DNA of 64,000 bases from NCBI GenBank assembly GCA_015075745.1, contig JABTTW010000001.1:496001-560000 (forward strand), given 5' to 3'. The notes below the pieces were generated by a model, which saw only the letters and a list, made by a program, of their open reading frames with translations, was not told where the DNA came from and searched no databases. The stretch is from Planctomycetia bacterium. Lineage in GTDB: Bacteria; Planctomycetota; Phycisphaerae; UBA1845; UTPLA1. Both the position numbers and the translations under genes were made by a program. This document shows, one piece after another, positions 1-9,340 of the stretch; position 1 is the first letter of the stretch, and every line of letters starts with the position of its first letter.

Positions 1-542
1 GCGTCGAACTCCTCGATGCAGGCCAGTTCCAGCGCGCGCAGTCGGCGGGCCTCGAGGGCATAAATGGCGAACATCGGGAAGTGCGAGTAGGCAGCGTACT
101 CCTGCCACTTGGCGCTGTCGGAATCACACAGATCCAGGACGCGACGCCGCGCTCTTGCGCGGCGGGCATAGGGGGCCATGCAGGCGGAGAAGGCGACCAC
201 CGCGTCGAACTCGATGGAGGACGACCAGGCGTCGATCTGTTGATGCATGCGCGGATCATCGTAGGCGGCCTCGGAAAGCGCGCGATCTCCGGCGAGGGCC
301 CTTACCGCGCGAAGCATGCCCCGGTGCGGTCGCCACTCCACGGTGAAGACGCCCTTGCACCAGCGCTGGAGGGCGATGGCGTGAACGCGATCGTCGGGAT
401 GATCGATGAAGCATGCGCAGTAGACGTCGTGATCGACGGCGAGGTGATCGAGCTGATGAAACGTGCGAATCTTGTCCCCCTTGTCGGGAGGAAAAGGCAC
501 ACGGTGGGTGAGAAAGAGGATTTTGCGGCGACGGCTGGTCAT
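1..542 (-). CDS. XrtA/PEP-CTERM-associated glycosyltransferase (5' part, cut by window edge)
   Basis: The start codon and about 180 codons are visible; the 3' end lies outside the window. The N-terminus reads LTHRVPFPPDKGDKIRTFH, followed by a histidine- and aspartate-rich stretch and a WCKGVFTVEWRP segment. This matches my knowledge of the glycosyltransferases (TIGR03087-like, GT4 fold) that accompany exosortase A loci. It is expected to add a sugar to the exopolysaccharide repeat unit at the cytoplasmic face. It starts 26 bp after the FemAB-like gene on the same strand, so it is probably co-transcribed with the export genes. The sugar specificity cannot be read from the sequence. Confidence 0.75.
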   Translation of the reverse strand, partial: MTSRRRKILFLTHRVPFPPDKGDKIRTFHQLDHLAVDHDVYCACFIDHPDDRVHAIALQRWCKGVFTVEWRPHRGMLRAVRALAGDRALSEAAYDDPRMHQQIDAWSSSIEFDAVVAFSACMAPYARRARARRRVLDLCDSDSAKWQEYAAYSHFPMFAIYALEARRLRALELACIEEFD

Positions 543-567
543 GGTTTCCACCCATTTCCATCGGCTC

Positions 568-1728
568 TTAGCCGGGAATGGATTTGGCCAGCCATCCACC
601 GAGCGGACCGGTCGCCCAAATCGGCAGTTTTCGCCACAACCGGCGAGCAAGTGCCCATCGAGACGATGCCGGGGACAAGTCGGGCGCGTGGCCGCCTTCG
701 GGGATGTATCGCTGATAGGAGAGGAGCCGCGGCTCGAAGCCGCACAGGCGTTTGAACTCGAAGGGGCCTGTGTTGTCGATGCGACTGCGGCCGAAGTCGA
801 AGGTGTCGAAACCGTTGGCGACGCCCCAGCGCATGGACTCGCGGTAGAGATAGTGCGAGAGGCCGTAAATCTCCACGCGCTCATCGAGACCGACAAAATA
901 GGGCATGACGGTTCGTCGGTGCAGGAAACTAACCAGGCTTGCAACCGGCCTGCCCTTGCAGCGAACGACCTGCACCAGGACGCGACCCGGGGCCGCGGAG
1001 GCGATGGCTTCGAAGAAACGCAGCGGATAATTGGGCGACCCCAGACGGCGCATCGAGCGGGCGTAGAGCCGCCAGACTTCATCCATCGCATGTAGACCGA
1101 ATTCAACGCTTAACTCATTCTGCTCGGCGGCACGGCGGGCGCTGGCACGCGCTTTTCGGGGCAGGTAGGTCTCGATCTCGTCGACCGTTTCGGGCAGGGC
1201 ACGAATAAACGTGGCGTGTGTCGCGTGAACCGGGAGGGACGGGTCGGCGGCCTGCATCGATCGCAGTTCCAGGCAGCGGGCGGACAGACCTGTCGTTAAC
1301 GATTTCGCGTGGCGGAGGAGCGGTTCGCGCGCATCTTCGTCTGCCGACAATACGCCGCCATAGGTTGCGTACGGCATGCTCAGCAAGAGCCGTCCGGCCA
1401 ATATGCTGTTGACTTCAAATAAGGGGAGGACGCCGACGATCGCCGGGCCGCGCATTGCCGCGAGATAGTGCGGGGTGTGTCCGAAAGTCCGGGCGACCGC
1501 GTCGCGCCAGGATAGCTCGTGAAAGAATGTCGCCTCGGGCTGGTCCGCGACGAACGACTCCCAGGCGGGTTCATCCAGACTGCTCAGCTCGGCTACTTGA
1601 ATAGGAGGAGATGAACGAAGACCGCGCAGGCCGGCGGGCGCATCGACTGGGCGTCTTACGTCTCCGGGTATTCCCCGGATCGGTAGGAATAGGTCGCGTC
1701 CTTGAGGCTGCAACCTGTCGCCACGCAC
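568..1728 (-). CDS. FemAB-like / GNAT-fold protein of the exopolysaccharide locus
   Basis: The family joins amino-acyl or acyl groups to cell-envelope precursors; the version found in exosortase loci has no proven substrate. The domain begins near VAELSSLDEPAWESFVADQP and includes TFFHELSWRDAVARTFGH. It ends with FDFGRSRIDNTGPFEFKR, close to the signature of the exosortase-associated FemAB subfamily. No signal peptide is visible, so it is cytoplasmic. The start is uncertain: the frame stays open up to 1830, and every ATG/GTG overlaps the kinase gene. I took the GTG at 1728, a 73-bp overlap. A non-canonical start nearer 1640 is also possible. Confidence 0.75.
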   Translation of the reverse strand: MRGDRLQPQGRDLFLPIRGIPGDVRRPVDAPAGLRGLRSSPPIQVAELSSLDEPAWESFVADQPEATFFHELSWRDAVARTFGHTPHYLAAMRGPAIVGVLPLFEVNSILAGRLLLSMPYATYGGVLSADEDAREPLLRHAKSLTTGLSARCLELRSMQAADPSLPVHATHATFIRALPETVDEIETYLPRKARASARRAAEQNELSVEFGLHAMDEVWRLYARSMRRLGSPNYPLRFFEAIASAAPGRVLVQVVRCKGRPVASLVSFLHRRTVMPYFVGLDERVEIYGLSHYLYRESMRWGVANGFDTFDFGRSRIDNTGPFEFKRLCGFEPRLLSYQRYIPEGGHAPDLSPASSRWALARRLWRKLPIWATGPLGGWLAKSIPG

Positions 1729-2639
1729 CCCATCACGTTGAGATTGTTCGACTGAAGCCATGTGATCGACTGCCGAACCATGTGCGATGCCGTCTTGTGC
1801 ATCCGCACGACCATGACCAGACCCGTGCACAGCGCACCGATCACGCCCACGTCTGAAACGCTCTGTACCGGGGGTGTATCGACGAGTGTGTAGTGAAATC
1901 TGTCGCGGACCTCGTCAAAGATGCGGGCCGCCGCCGCTGAATTCAATAATTCGGCAGGATTGGCGTCCTTGAGACGTCCGGCGGGCAGGATGCAGAGGTT
2001 GGGAATCGGCGTCTGGACGATCGCCTCATCGAGCGTCGCCTCTCCTGACAGGACATCCGTGAAGCCCGGCGAGCGCGACAGCTTGAACAGACCGGCCAGA
2101 GCCCCCTGGCGAAGATCGCAATCCAGGGCCAGCACGCGCATTCGGCGGATCTCCGACATCGCCACGGCGAGATTCGCGACTGTGACGGTCTTGCCCTCGC
2201 CCGGAATGCTGCTGGTGATGCACAAGCACGTTCGGTCCCGAGGCTTCACGCGACACAGGAGCCAGGTTCGGATGGCGCGATACTGCTCGGCGATTGACGA
2301 GCTTCGCTCGCGGAGCGTGACCAGCGGGGCTTCGACGTCCCACTGCACGGGCGGCGCGATGGCGGCCATCGACTCGTCGGAGGCATGGTCGCGCAGGCGG
2401 GTCAAACCGGGTCTTAGAAGATCTGCTAACCGACGAGGGCCTTTGTCCGTGCGATCGCTTTCGACGGCACCGGGCGGACGAGACTCACCCGGCAGTTCGA
2501 TCAACTGCGGAGCAAAGGAATCAACCGGTCGATCCGGGCGCGGCTCGGCAAGCGGCCGGACGTGCGGAGCTTCGCCGAGGCGCAACTGGTCCTCGCGCTC
2601 CTGTCGGGCTCGCTTGAGTGCTTCCGCGATGTGTCCCAT
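1656..2639 (-). CDS. CpsD/CapB-type tyrosine autokinase (BY-kinase)
   Basis: This bacterial tyrosine kinase controls polymerisation and export of exopolysaccharide together with the Wzz-type protein encoded just upstream. The Walker A motif SSIPGEGKT lies at residues 143-151, the Walker A' motif ALDCDLR near 171-177 and Walker B YTLVDTPP at 250-257. The C-terminal tail ends with tyrosines 317, 319 and 324 (DATYSYRSGEYPET), the expected autophosphorylation cluster. The first ~105 residues are charged and probably disordered. At 327 residues it is the separate cytoplasmic kinase rather than a Wzc-type fusion. Its 3' end overlaps the FemAB-like frame. Confidence 0.88.
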   Translation of the reverse strand: MGHIAEALKRARQEREDQLRLGEAPHVRPLAEPRPDRPVDSFAPQLIELPGESRPPGAVESDRTDKGPRRLADLLRPGLTRLRDHASDESMAAIAPPVQWDVEAPLVTLRERSSSIAEQYRAIRTWLLCRVKPRDRTCLCITSSIPGEGKTVTVANLAVAMSEIRRMRVLALDCDLRQGALAGLFKLSRSPGFTDVLSGEATLDEAIVQTPIPNLCILPAGRLKDANPAELLNSAAAARIFDEVRDRFHYTLVDTPPVQSVSDVGVIGALCTGLVMVVRMHKTASHMVRQSITWLQSNNLNVMGCVATGCSLKDATYSYRSGEYPET

Positions 2640-2741
2640 TGTTCTCTCACCGGCGATCAGCCGTCGACCGAAAGGCTGATCCGCTTACTGGCCCGTCAAT
2701 CCGTGCCTTTTACATTTTGGCGCAGCGACCCTTATCTATCG

Positions 2742-4442
2742 TCATCCCAGGCCGACGAGCCGTCGCATCCTCTCGTAGCTTTCAGGGTGCTCCAGGCTCA
2801 GATAGGCCATGGTCCCGACAACGCTCATGGTGAGGCCCATCGCCATCGTCACGGCCGGCAGCATCACAAACCGACGCAAAATCAGCCGACGACGCGCAGG
2901 TTCCGTCAGTATCTCATCAATGCTCTCGATCACCGGAATGCCGAGCGAGGTATTCAACTGCCGGACCGTCTGGAAGGATCGATCGAGGAGCTCCGCCAAC
3001 AGCAGGATCAAGACCCCGACGCCGGCGCCGATGGCCAGGCAAATCGCCATGACGATGATGCCGTTCGGCGAAGTCGGCTTCGGGTTGAGGACGGCATCCT
3101 GAAGCGTCGAGAAGTGAATCCCGCGATTGCTGTTTTCAATGGCGAGGACGTGGCCGATCGGACCCAGGTTGGCGTGCCATCCGTTGAGTTCCTCGCGCAA
3201 CTGGTTGGACTGCTGACAGAGCTTGAGATAGGCCTCGCGATGGTCGGCCGTCTCGATGCGACGGCGATCGATCTCGGCGGTGAGTCGTTTGATCTCCTCC
3301 AGCCGATTGGCATTGGCCATGATCTCCGCGTCCGTGTTTTCCAGCTTGATCGCGGCGCGCTGCACCTCGGTGAGCCCTTCGACGCCCGTCATCCTGGCAT
3401 CGTTGGTTCCGGTCTCCGGAATCATCGACGGCGTCGCCGCCAGTTCCTCTTCGCGAAGCTTGATCGTCTTGACCAGTCGAAGGACGGTCGGATGCTCCTC
3501 GGTCATCAGGCGAACGCTGCGGCTCTCGTGGAGCTCCTGCTGCAATTTCGCCAGCTCGGCCTCAAGCTCGGATATCCGGGGATTTCGAACCGTACCGATC
3601 ATTTCCGACGGCAATGTTCGCGGCCCGACATCGTCGACGCACTGGCCGTCGACCATCGCCTGCAGGCGCAGTCGCCGAGCCGTCAGTTCGTCCTGCTTGC
3701 GGCCGATCTCGATTCGCTCGACGACGAGCGCGGCCTGCCCAGATTGCGACGCATCCGGTTTCGACGGGTCGATCCCCGGGTAGGTCGCCTCCATTTCGAT
3801 GATCTGCTTTTCAAGGCCGCGGAGCTTTGACCGGCAGCGCTCCGACTCGGCGGTGAAGAAACGCTGCACGTCGTTGAGCACCTCCGAGGCGCGCTTGCGC
3901 GTGATCTCCATGTATCGATCGCGACAGGCGGCCAGAATCTTCGCGGCGCGGGTCGGCTCGGACATGGTGAGTCTGATCTCGATGACATCCCGGTTCGGCG
4001 ACGACTCAAGGGTCACGACCTTCAGGCCGGTGGAGACTTCCTTGGTCAGCCGGACGGACCCGGTTTGCAAGGGGGACGGCGCGCCGGCGCGGTCATCCGT
4101 GGCCGCGGCGATCGCGGATGCAGCCGGATTGTCCATGTCCGAGAGCACGTCCGACACAAAGGTGGTGTTCGAGATATCGGCGGCCATTCGCTGGCGGATT
4201 TCGGCGTAGGGCTCGGTCCAGCTCTTACCCATCATGCTGGCCAGGACGGGGTCGTGCTCGCGCTTGATGATCGTCGTCGCCGTGTATTTGCGCGGCGCCC
4301 AGAACGAGGCGATCAGCGCAATCGTCCCGACGGCGAAGAAGGGCAGAACGAAGTGCCATCGACGATTCGTGACGACGCGCCAGACTTCGCCGAGCGTATG
4401 TCGAATGTCCGAGACGGAGAATTCGTCAATGTGATGTTGCAT
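2742..4442 (-). CDS. Wzz/GumC-type chain-length determinant protein
   Basis: This inner-membrane co-polymerase sets polysaccharide chain length and acts with the Wza-type channel and the BY-kinase. There is a transmembrane helix at about residues 30-48. A long periplasmic helical region follows, with several charged coiled-coil segments between about 170 and 430. The proline-containing PKPTSPNG motif then leads into a second membrane helix (about 455-480). A third hydrophobic segment near the C-terminus (MLPAVTMAMGLTMSVVG) is an addition to the usual two-helix layout. Of 566 residues, none form a fused kinase domain; the kinase is encoded 100 bp downstream. Confidence 0.85.
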   Translation of the reverse strand: MQHHIDEFSVSDIRHTLGEVWRVVTNRRWHFVLPFFAVGTIALIASFWAPRKYTATTIIKREHDPVLASMMGKSWTEPYAEIRQRMAADISNTTFVSDVLSDMDNPAASAIAAATDDRAGAPSPLQTGSVRLTKEVSTGLKVVTLESSPNRDVIEIRLTMSEPTRAAKILAACRDRYMEITRKRASEVLNDVQRFFTAESERCRSKLRGLEKQIIEMEATYPGIDPSKPDASQSGQAALVVERIEIGRKQDELTARRLRLQAMVDGQCVDDVGPRTLPSEMIGTVRNPRISELEAELAKLQQELHESRSVRLMTEEHPTVLRLVKTIKLREEELAATPSMIPETGTNDARMTGVEGLTEVQRAAIKLENTDAEIMANANRLEEIKRLTAEIDRRRIETADHREAYLKLCQQSNQLREELNGWHANLGPIGHVLAIENSNRGIHFSTLQDAVLNPKPTSPNGIIVMAICLAIGAGVGVLILLLAELLDRSFQTVRQLNTSLGIPVIESIDEILTEPARRRLILRRFVMLPAVTMAMGLTMSVVGTMAYLSLEHPESYERMRRLVGLG

Positions 4443-4507
4443 GGTTTCGAAACTCCTCGGTCAGGCCTCACCGAACCGCCGCGAAGCGACCCGGAATATT
4501 CTCGCGC

Positions 4508-5296
4508 TCAATTGACGTTGTTGGTGTCGTTGTTGGCGTTCCGATAGGTTTGGTTCGACGAGGCGATACCGGCCGGCGCACTGTAGGTCTGCAACACCGG
4601 CTGAATCGGATACAGGATTTCCTGGAACCTCAGACCGATCCAGCCGAGCACCGTCGGCGGCACGTAGATGATGTCGCCCTCCTGCAGGAGCACATTCTGC
4701 TCCATCCTGCCCTGCTCGAGCATTCGATAGGCGTCGATCGTCAGCACCTGGCGCTTGTCTTCCTCGTGGCTGGGTCGAATGACTTTGATCATCTCTTTTG
4801 CGGCAGTGAAATTCGGATTCGCCAGGGCCAGCGCCCCCAGCAGCGTATCTCGGCCCGTATACTGGAACGCCCCTTCCCGCGCTACCTGCCCAAACACGTA
4901 ATATCGCTTGCTCCCCGCCGAGCTGACGCGCACGCTCACCTGGGGCTCCAGGTAATAGCGGCGCAGGAGCGACTCGACCTTTCGGGCGATTTCCACGGGG
5001 GTCAGTCCGGCGACCTTGACCTCACCCAGTAGGCGCATGGTGATCTTGCCGTCCTGGCGAACCGTTTGAATTTCACCGTCGATTTCCAGCGCATTGGACG
5101 AACTGATTTCCAATGAGTCCGGCGGCTGAACTTCATAGTCGGAAGCCGAGACCGAGGCCTCCCATTCGTGAACGAAGGCCTTGATTTCCTTTTCGCTCGG
5201 CCCACAGGCGCCGCACAAGGTGAGGCCGACGAGTCCGCAGACCGTGCCGAGCATCCGCACTACGTCGATCGTCCGATTGTTGAGTTTGTCAGGCAT
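4508..5296 (-). CDS. Wza/GumB-type polysaccharide export lipoprotein
   Basis: This is the outer-membrane polysaccharide export component. The N-terminal hydrophobic segment (GTVCGLVGLTLCGACG) resembles a lipoprotein signal with the modified cysteine near residue 32, although the lipobox is imperfect. The Poly_export core follows: DYEVQPPDSLEISS, then IQTVRQDGKITMRLLGEVKV and a YYLEPQVSVRV strand. A SLBB-like segment includes RYYVFGQVAREGAF and the LLQEGDIIYVPP strand. The C-terminal 40 residues are Asn-rich and low complexity. It is the first gene of the minus-strand locus, 66 bp before the Wzz-type gene, and so the likely leader of the operon. Confidence 0.85.
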   Translation of the reverse strand: MPDKLNNRTIDVVRMLGTVCGLVGLTLCGACGPSEKEIKAFVHEWEASVSASDYEVQPPDSLEISSSNALEIDGEIQTVRQDGKITMRLLGEVKVAGLTPVEIARKVESLLRRYYLEPQVSVRVSSAGSKRYYVFGQVAREGAFQYTGRDTLLGALALANPNFTAAKEMIKVIRPSHEEDKRQVLTIDAYRMLEQGRMEQNVLLQEGDIIYVPPTVLGWIGLRFQEILYPIQPVLQTYSAPAGIASSNQTYRNANNDTNNVN

Positions 5297-5721
5297 GATT
5301 CGGGTCCTGTTTCGTATCCGGTCGGGCTATCGGGCCTGACCGCGGCGGACTTTTCGCCGGACGGCTTATCGGGTCGGGCGGGGAGCGACTCAATATATGA
5401 CCCTCCCAAACGTCATCACTTAGCGGCCGAATAATCAGAAGGCGGCATCGAGCGGCATTCGCCGGAGATTCTCAGTCACGCAGAGTCTGCGCGTCCGAGT
5501 TCGATTTGCGCGCTCGACGGAGAATCGATGCGGCAGATTTCGGCCGCAAGGTGAGAGGGGCAATTTCTGCCGAAAAGTTATCGCCGCCGCCGCTAAGCGG
5601 ATTCTGCCACGCTTCCGATAACAAATGCACAGGCGCATATCGCCCGACGACGTCCGCACGCCGCGGCCCGCAGCACGGCATCGAACGTCCCGCGCTGTCT
5701 TGCGCCATCGAGGAGCCAGGT
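5297..5721. other. Divergent intergenic region of the exopolysaccharide locus
   Basis: These 425 bp separate the divergent export operon and ATPase gene. Short frames here lack ribosome sites and family features. An AT-rich patch (CAATATATGA near 5391) could serve as a -10 region for the minus-strand operon, but no convincing -35 partner or sigma-54 site was seen. AGGAG at 5711-5715 is the ribosome site for the ATPase gene. Confidence 0.4.
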
Positions 5722-8700
5722 ATGTATTTCGATTTCTTCGGTCTCAACCTCCTGCCGTTCAACAATACGCCGGATCCCCGGTTCTTCTATGAGACCCCGG
5801 ATCACGAAGAGGCGCTGGCCTCGCTGTTGTACGCCGCCCAGGAGCGCAAGGGCTTTGCACTCGTCACCGGGGAAGTCGGCGCGGGAAAGACGCTGCTCAG
5901 TCGGCTGCTTTTAAACCGGCTCGGTCCATCGGCGCGCACCGCCGTCATCACCAACACCCGGCTGGGACCGCGAGACCTGCTCACCGCAGTCTGCCGCGAA
6001 TTTGAAATCGCCATCTCTCCGGACGCGACCATCACTGACATTACCGGGGCGCTGGAGCACTTTCTGCTGGAGCAGTACTCGCGCAATCGCCTGGCCGTGG
6101 TCATTCTCGACGAGGCTCAGAATCTGCCGCTCGAGTCGTTTGAGGAACTTCGGCTACTGGGCAATCTCGAAGCCGACGACGCAAAGCTTCTCCAGGTGCT
6201 CATCCTCGGGCAACCTGAGTTGCAACAGACCTTTCGCGCTCCCGCGATGAAGCAGCTCGAGCAGCGCATGTTCCGCAGCTTTCACCTCACCGCCATGAGT
6301 CGGGACGTTACCGCGGGCTATATCAATCACCGGCTTCGCGTCGCCGGTCTGGATGAGAAGCGGGAAGTGTTCAGCAGCGGGGCCATCGACGCCGTCTACC
6401 GGCATTCAGAGGGTGTTCCCCGACTGATCAATCAGATCTGCGACAACGCGATGCTCGCGGCGTACACCAAGTCCACGCGTGAGGTCAGCGAATCGCTCGT
6501 TGAGGAGATCGTCGAGCAGTTGATTGCCAAAGGCGCGCCTACTGTCGCCCAGGTCCCGCAGGGGGTTTATGCCCGACAGGCGCTCGGAGTTTCCAGCACG
6601 TCCGCCCAGCCGGCTACGACGGCGGCCGACACCATTGCCCGGGCAGAGTTGATTCAACATCAGGAGGCCCTTGAGGAACGCATCCGAACGATGGATCGGA
6701 CGATGCGCAAGATGGCCGAGCGATTGGAGAGTTCGGAATCTCGACTCGCGGAGATCGACGAGGTACGCAAGCTCGCCGAGCAGCGACCTCGACAGGGGGC
6801 CGAAGAGTTGGATGCGGTGCGGCGAATCCGCGCTGAGGCGCTCGTGGTGCTGGAGGAGACACAGAACGCAGCACGTGAGGCGGTGAAGCAGGCCGATGAG
6901 CTTCGCCGCAGGAAGGACATTGAGTCCGACCAGGAGCGCCAGAGAATCGACACAACCCTGGAGAGGACCGAGCGGCAGCACGCCGCGCTCAAGCAGCAGG
7001 TTTCTGAATTACTCGCCGCCGAGAAGGCCGAGTTGGAAGCGGCGCGGCAGATTCGCAGTCAGACGAGTGAGTCGCTGCGCGAGGCGGCCAACGTCCTTCG
7101 CGAAACGAAGTCGGAGTCGGAGACGCTTCGCGCTGAGGCTCGCGAGGCGGCGGAATCGCTCCAGCGGCAACTGACCGAGACGACTGAGAAGACCGAGAAG
7201 CAGAACGTCATCGTGCAGCGTCAGATTCGCCAGGCGCTTCAGGAGCTGCACGCATATACCCACGCGCAGAAGCTCAGCCTGAGCAAACTGGTCACAGAGG
7301 AAAAGGCGGGCATGACCCACGCCCGGCAGATTCGTCAGAAGGCCGCCGGGGTCTTGCAGGAGGCCCTCGCCGCGGCGGAGGAGGCCAAGAAGCGCGCAGA
7401 AGAGGCGCAGGCCGAAGCGCAGGCTGCCAGAGCGCGGGCGCAGGACGTCAAGAAGGAGATCGAGGAAGTCTCCGCTTCGCAGCCGACGCAGGTCGCGCAG
7501 GTTCGCGGCACTCAGTTGGAACTAGCGGAGCTTGCCCGCAAAGCCGACGCCGTCCGTGCCGAACTCGACAACCTTAACCAAGCCACACGCCGGGCCATCG
7601 AAGAATCGCGAAGCTCGACCGGCGAACTATCGCTGAAGGCGGAGGCCATTCGCAACGATCTCGGCGCCTTCGCCAACGACACCAAGAAGTCTCTCGAAGA
7701 GGCCAGAACTGAGGTCGGCTCGCTCATCGCCCAGTCTCGCGAGGAAAACAAGGCCTTCAAGCAGAGTGCGAGCTCGCTCGAACGCGATCTGCGCACACAG
7801 GTGGCGGCAGCACGGCAGCAGTTCGAATCGCGCATCGGCGAGGCCCTTCAGCAGGCCGACCTCATCCGCTCTCAGTCTCGCGCCGTCGCGGCCGATCTGG
7901 CCGAGCGGCTGCAACAGGCCCGCGTCAAGCTCGAAGGCGCCATCAACGAGGCCCATCAGGCCGCCGACGAGGTGCGCGAGCGCGGTCAGGCGAGCCTCTC
8001 CGAAGTGCGCGTCGCCCTGCTACAGATGACCGATCGGGCGTCGTCGCTGCGAGGCGACCTCGTCAAGACGGGCGATGACGTGCAAAGCCAGGTCGAAAAG
8101 GTGGTCAAGGACTTCGACGGGCGGCTGGAAGCGGCCCGGCGCGAGTCCGCTCAGCAGACAGACAAGATCAGCGATCTACTCAATCGCTCGCAGACCATCG
8201 CCGTCAATCTGACGGAGCGCAGCGACAAGACTCTCGCCGAGGCCCGCGCGAATGCACAGGCCATTACCAAGCAGGCGGAGGAAATGCTGCGCAAGGCCGA
8301 TGAAGCCGCTCAGACCATCACCAATGAGGTGCGCGACCTGCGCCTGCGAGCCATGAAGGAAGGCGAGCAGACCCGGGAGCAGGTGCAGATCACTCGTCTC
8401 CAGCTTACCGAAGCGCGCATCGACTCGGCCAAGGTGGTCGATCGACTGACGCGCATCCACGAAGAGACGCAGTCGAAGACCGACGAACTTCTCCAGCGCG
8501 GGCAGCAGGTTGCCAAGCACACGCAGGAACTTCTCGACATGCCGGCCCAACAGATCGAGGAGGCGTGCAAGCGGGCCGCTGCATTGGCGCAGCTCTCGAA
8601 GAGCACGGCGCAGATTGTTCAGCGACTTGAGAAGAGCCGCGGTGAAATCGAAACGTCCATCGACACGGCCAAGGACGTGATCGGCCTCTCCGATGAGAAG

Positions 8701-9183
8701 ATGGAACTGCTCCGCCAGCAGACTTCACGCGTCGGGCAGCTCGTCGGCATCGTCCGGCAGCTTTACGGCTCGCTCGAGGCCAAGGCGAAGATTCAGCAGA
8801 TCCGAAGCCGGCTCGACCAGGCCGACGACCTTTGCAGCAGCGTCCTGCCGCGCGAGATGGAAAACCTCCGCACGGTGCTGACCGAGCAGCTCAACCCCAA
8901 ACAGGTCGTACCCGCCTTGCCATCCAAGGCCCGGGCCGCCGCCACCGCCCCCCGTCCGGCGGCTCAAACGGCCGCCCCGCGACCTGCTCCCGTCGGCCAA
9001 AGGCCCCAGTCGCCTGCCGCTCCGGCGCAGCCGAACAATGTCACCCTCGGTGAGATCGTCTCCAAGAACAAGAAGCTCAACGAGTGGCTTCGGGAGACCC
9101 TCGGTCGGGAGGAGGCTCAGGAGACGCCCCCGGCGCAGACGGCCGATCGCATCGACCAGACCATCCTGACCAAGGCATCCTGA
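5722..9183 (+). CDS. ExeA/XrtA-associated AAA ATPase with giant coiled-coil extension
   Basis: The start at 5722 follows AGGAG and gives the family N-terminus MYFDFFGLNLLPFNNTPDP; the frame is open further upstream. Residues 1 to about 290 form the ATPase: Walker A GEVGAGKT near 50-57, Walker B VVILDEAQ near 126-133, and a helical lid with EGVPRLINQICDNAM. This module accompanies exosortase A-type polysaccharide loci and resembles ExeA/GspA. From about residue 310 to 1060 the protein is almost uninterrupted heptad-like helix rich in Glu, Ala, Gln and Arg. A Pro/Ala-rich linker and a short conserved-looking tail (LGEIVSKNKKLNEWLRETLG) follow. At 1153 residues it is several times longer than the usual family member. 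No membrane helix is evident. Confidence 0.85.
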   Translation: MYFDFFGLNLLPFNNTPDPRFFYETPDHEEALASLLYAAQERKGFALVTGEVGAGKTLLSRLLLNRLGPSARTAVITNTRLGPRDLLTAVCREFEIAISPDATITDITGALEHFLLEQYSRNRLAVVILDEAQNLPLESFEELRLLGNLEADDAKLLQVLILGQPELQQTFRAPAMKQLEQRMFRSFHLTAMSRDVTAGYINHRLRVAGLDEKREVFSSGAIDAVYRHSEGVPRLINQICDNAMLAAYTKSTREVSESLVEEIVEQLIAKGAPTVAQVPQGVYARQALGVSSTSAQPATTAADTIARAELIQHQEALEERIRTMDRTMRKMAERLESSESRLAEIDEVRKLAEQRPRQGAEELDAVRRIRAEALVVLEETQNAAREAVKQADELRRRKDIESDQERQRIDTTLERTERQHAALKQQVSELLAAEKAELEAARQIRSQTSESLREAANVLRETKSESETLRAEAREAAESLQRQLTETTEKTEKQNVIVQRQIRQALQELHAYTHAQKLSLSKLVTEEKAGMTHARQIRQKAAGVLQEALAAAEEAKKRAEEAQAEAQAARARAQDVKKEIEEVSASQPTQVAQVRGTQLELAELARKADAVRAELDNLNQATRRAIEESRSSTGELSLKAEAIRNDLGAFANDTKKSLEEARTEVGSLIAQSREENKAFKQSASSLERDLRTQVAAARQQFESRIGEALQQADLIRSQSRAVAADLAERLQQARVKLEGAINEAHQAADEVRERGQASLSEVRVALLQMTDRASSLRGDLVKTGDDVQSQVEKVVKDFDGRLEAARRESAQQTDKISDLLNRSQTIAVNLTERSDKTLAEARANAQAITKQAEEMLRKADEAAQTITNEVRDLRLRAMKEGEQTREQVQITRLQLTEARIDSAKVVDRLTRIHEETQSKTDELLQRGQQVAKHTQELLDMPAQQIEEACKRAAALAQLSKSTAQIVQRLEKSRGEIETSIDTAKDVIGLSDEKMELLRQQTSRVGQLVGIVRQLYGSLEAKAKIQQIRSRLDQADDLCSSVLPREMENLRTVLTEQLNPKQVVPALPSKARAAATAPRPAAQTAAPRPAPVGQRPQSPAAPAQPNNVTLGEIVSKNKKLNEWLRETLGREEAQETPPAQTADRIDQTILTKAS

Positions 9184-9340
9184 CGACGCAAACCGGACAC
9201 GCGGACACGTTCGCCCTGCGCGGGGGCCCTGCGAAAGTGCGGGCCCTTGCCGATATTGCCCGATTCGACAACACTCATTGCCAGCCAGCTACTCTCCCGG
9301 GGTCGCTCGCCGAGTCACCCGTTTGAAAAAGGATCGCCAC

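Noticed and set aside
5297-5721. Sigma-54 promoter for the exopolysaccharide locus
   Set aside because: Only a TGGCAG-like fragment was found, without a GC at the required -12 position.
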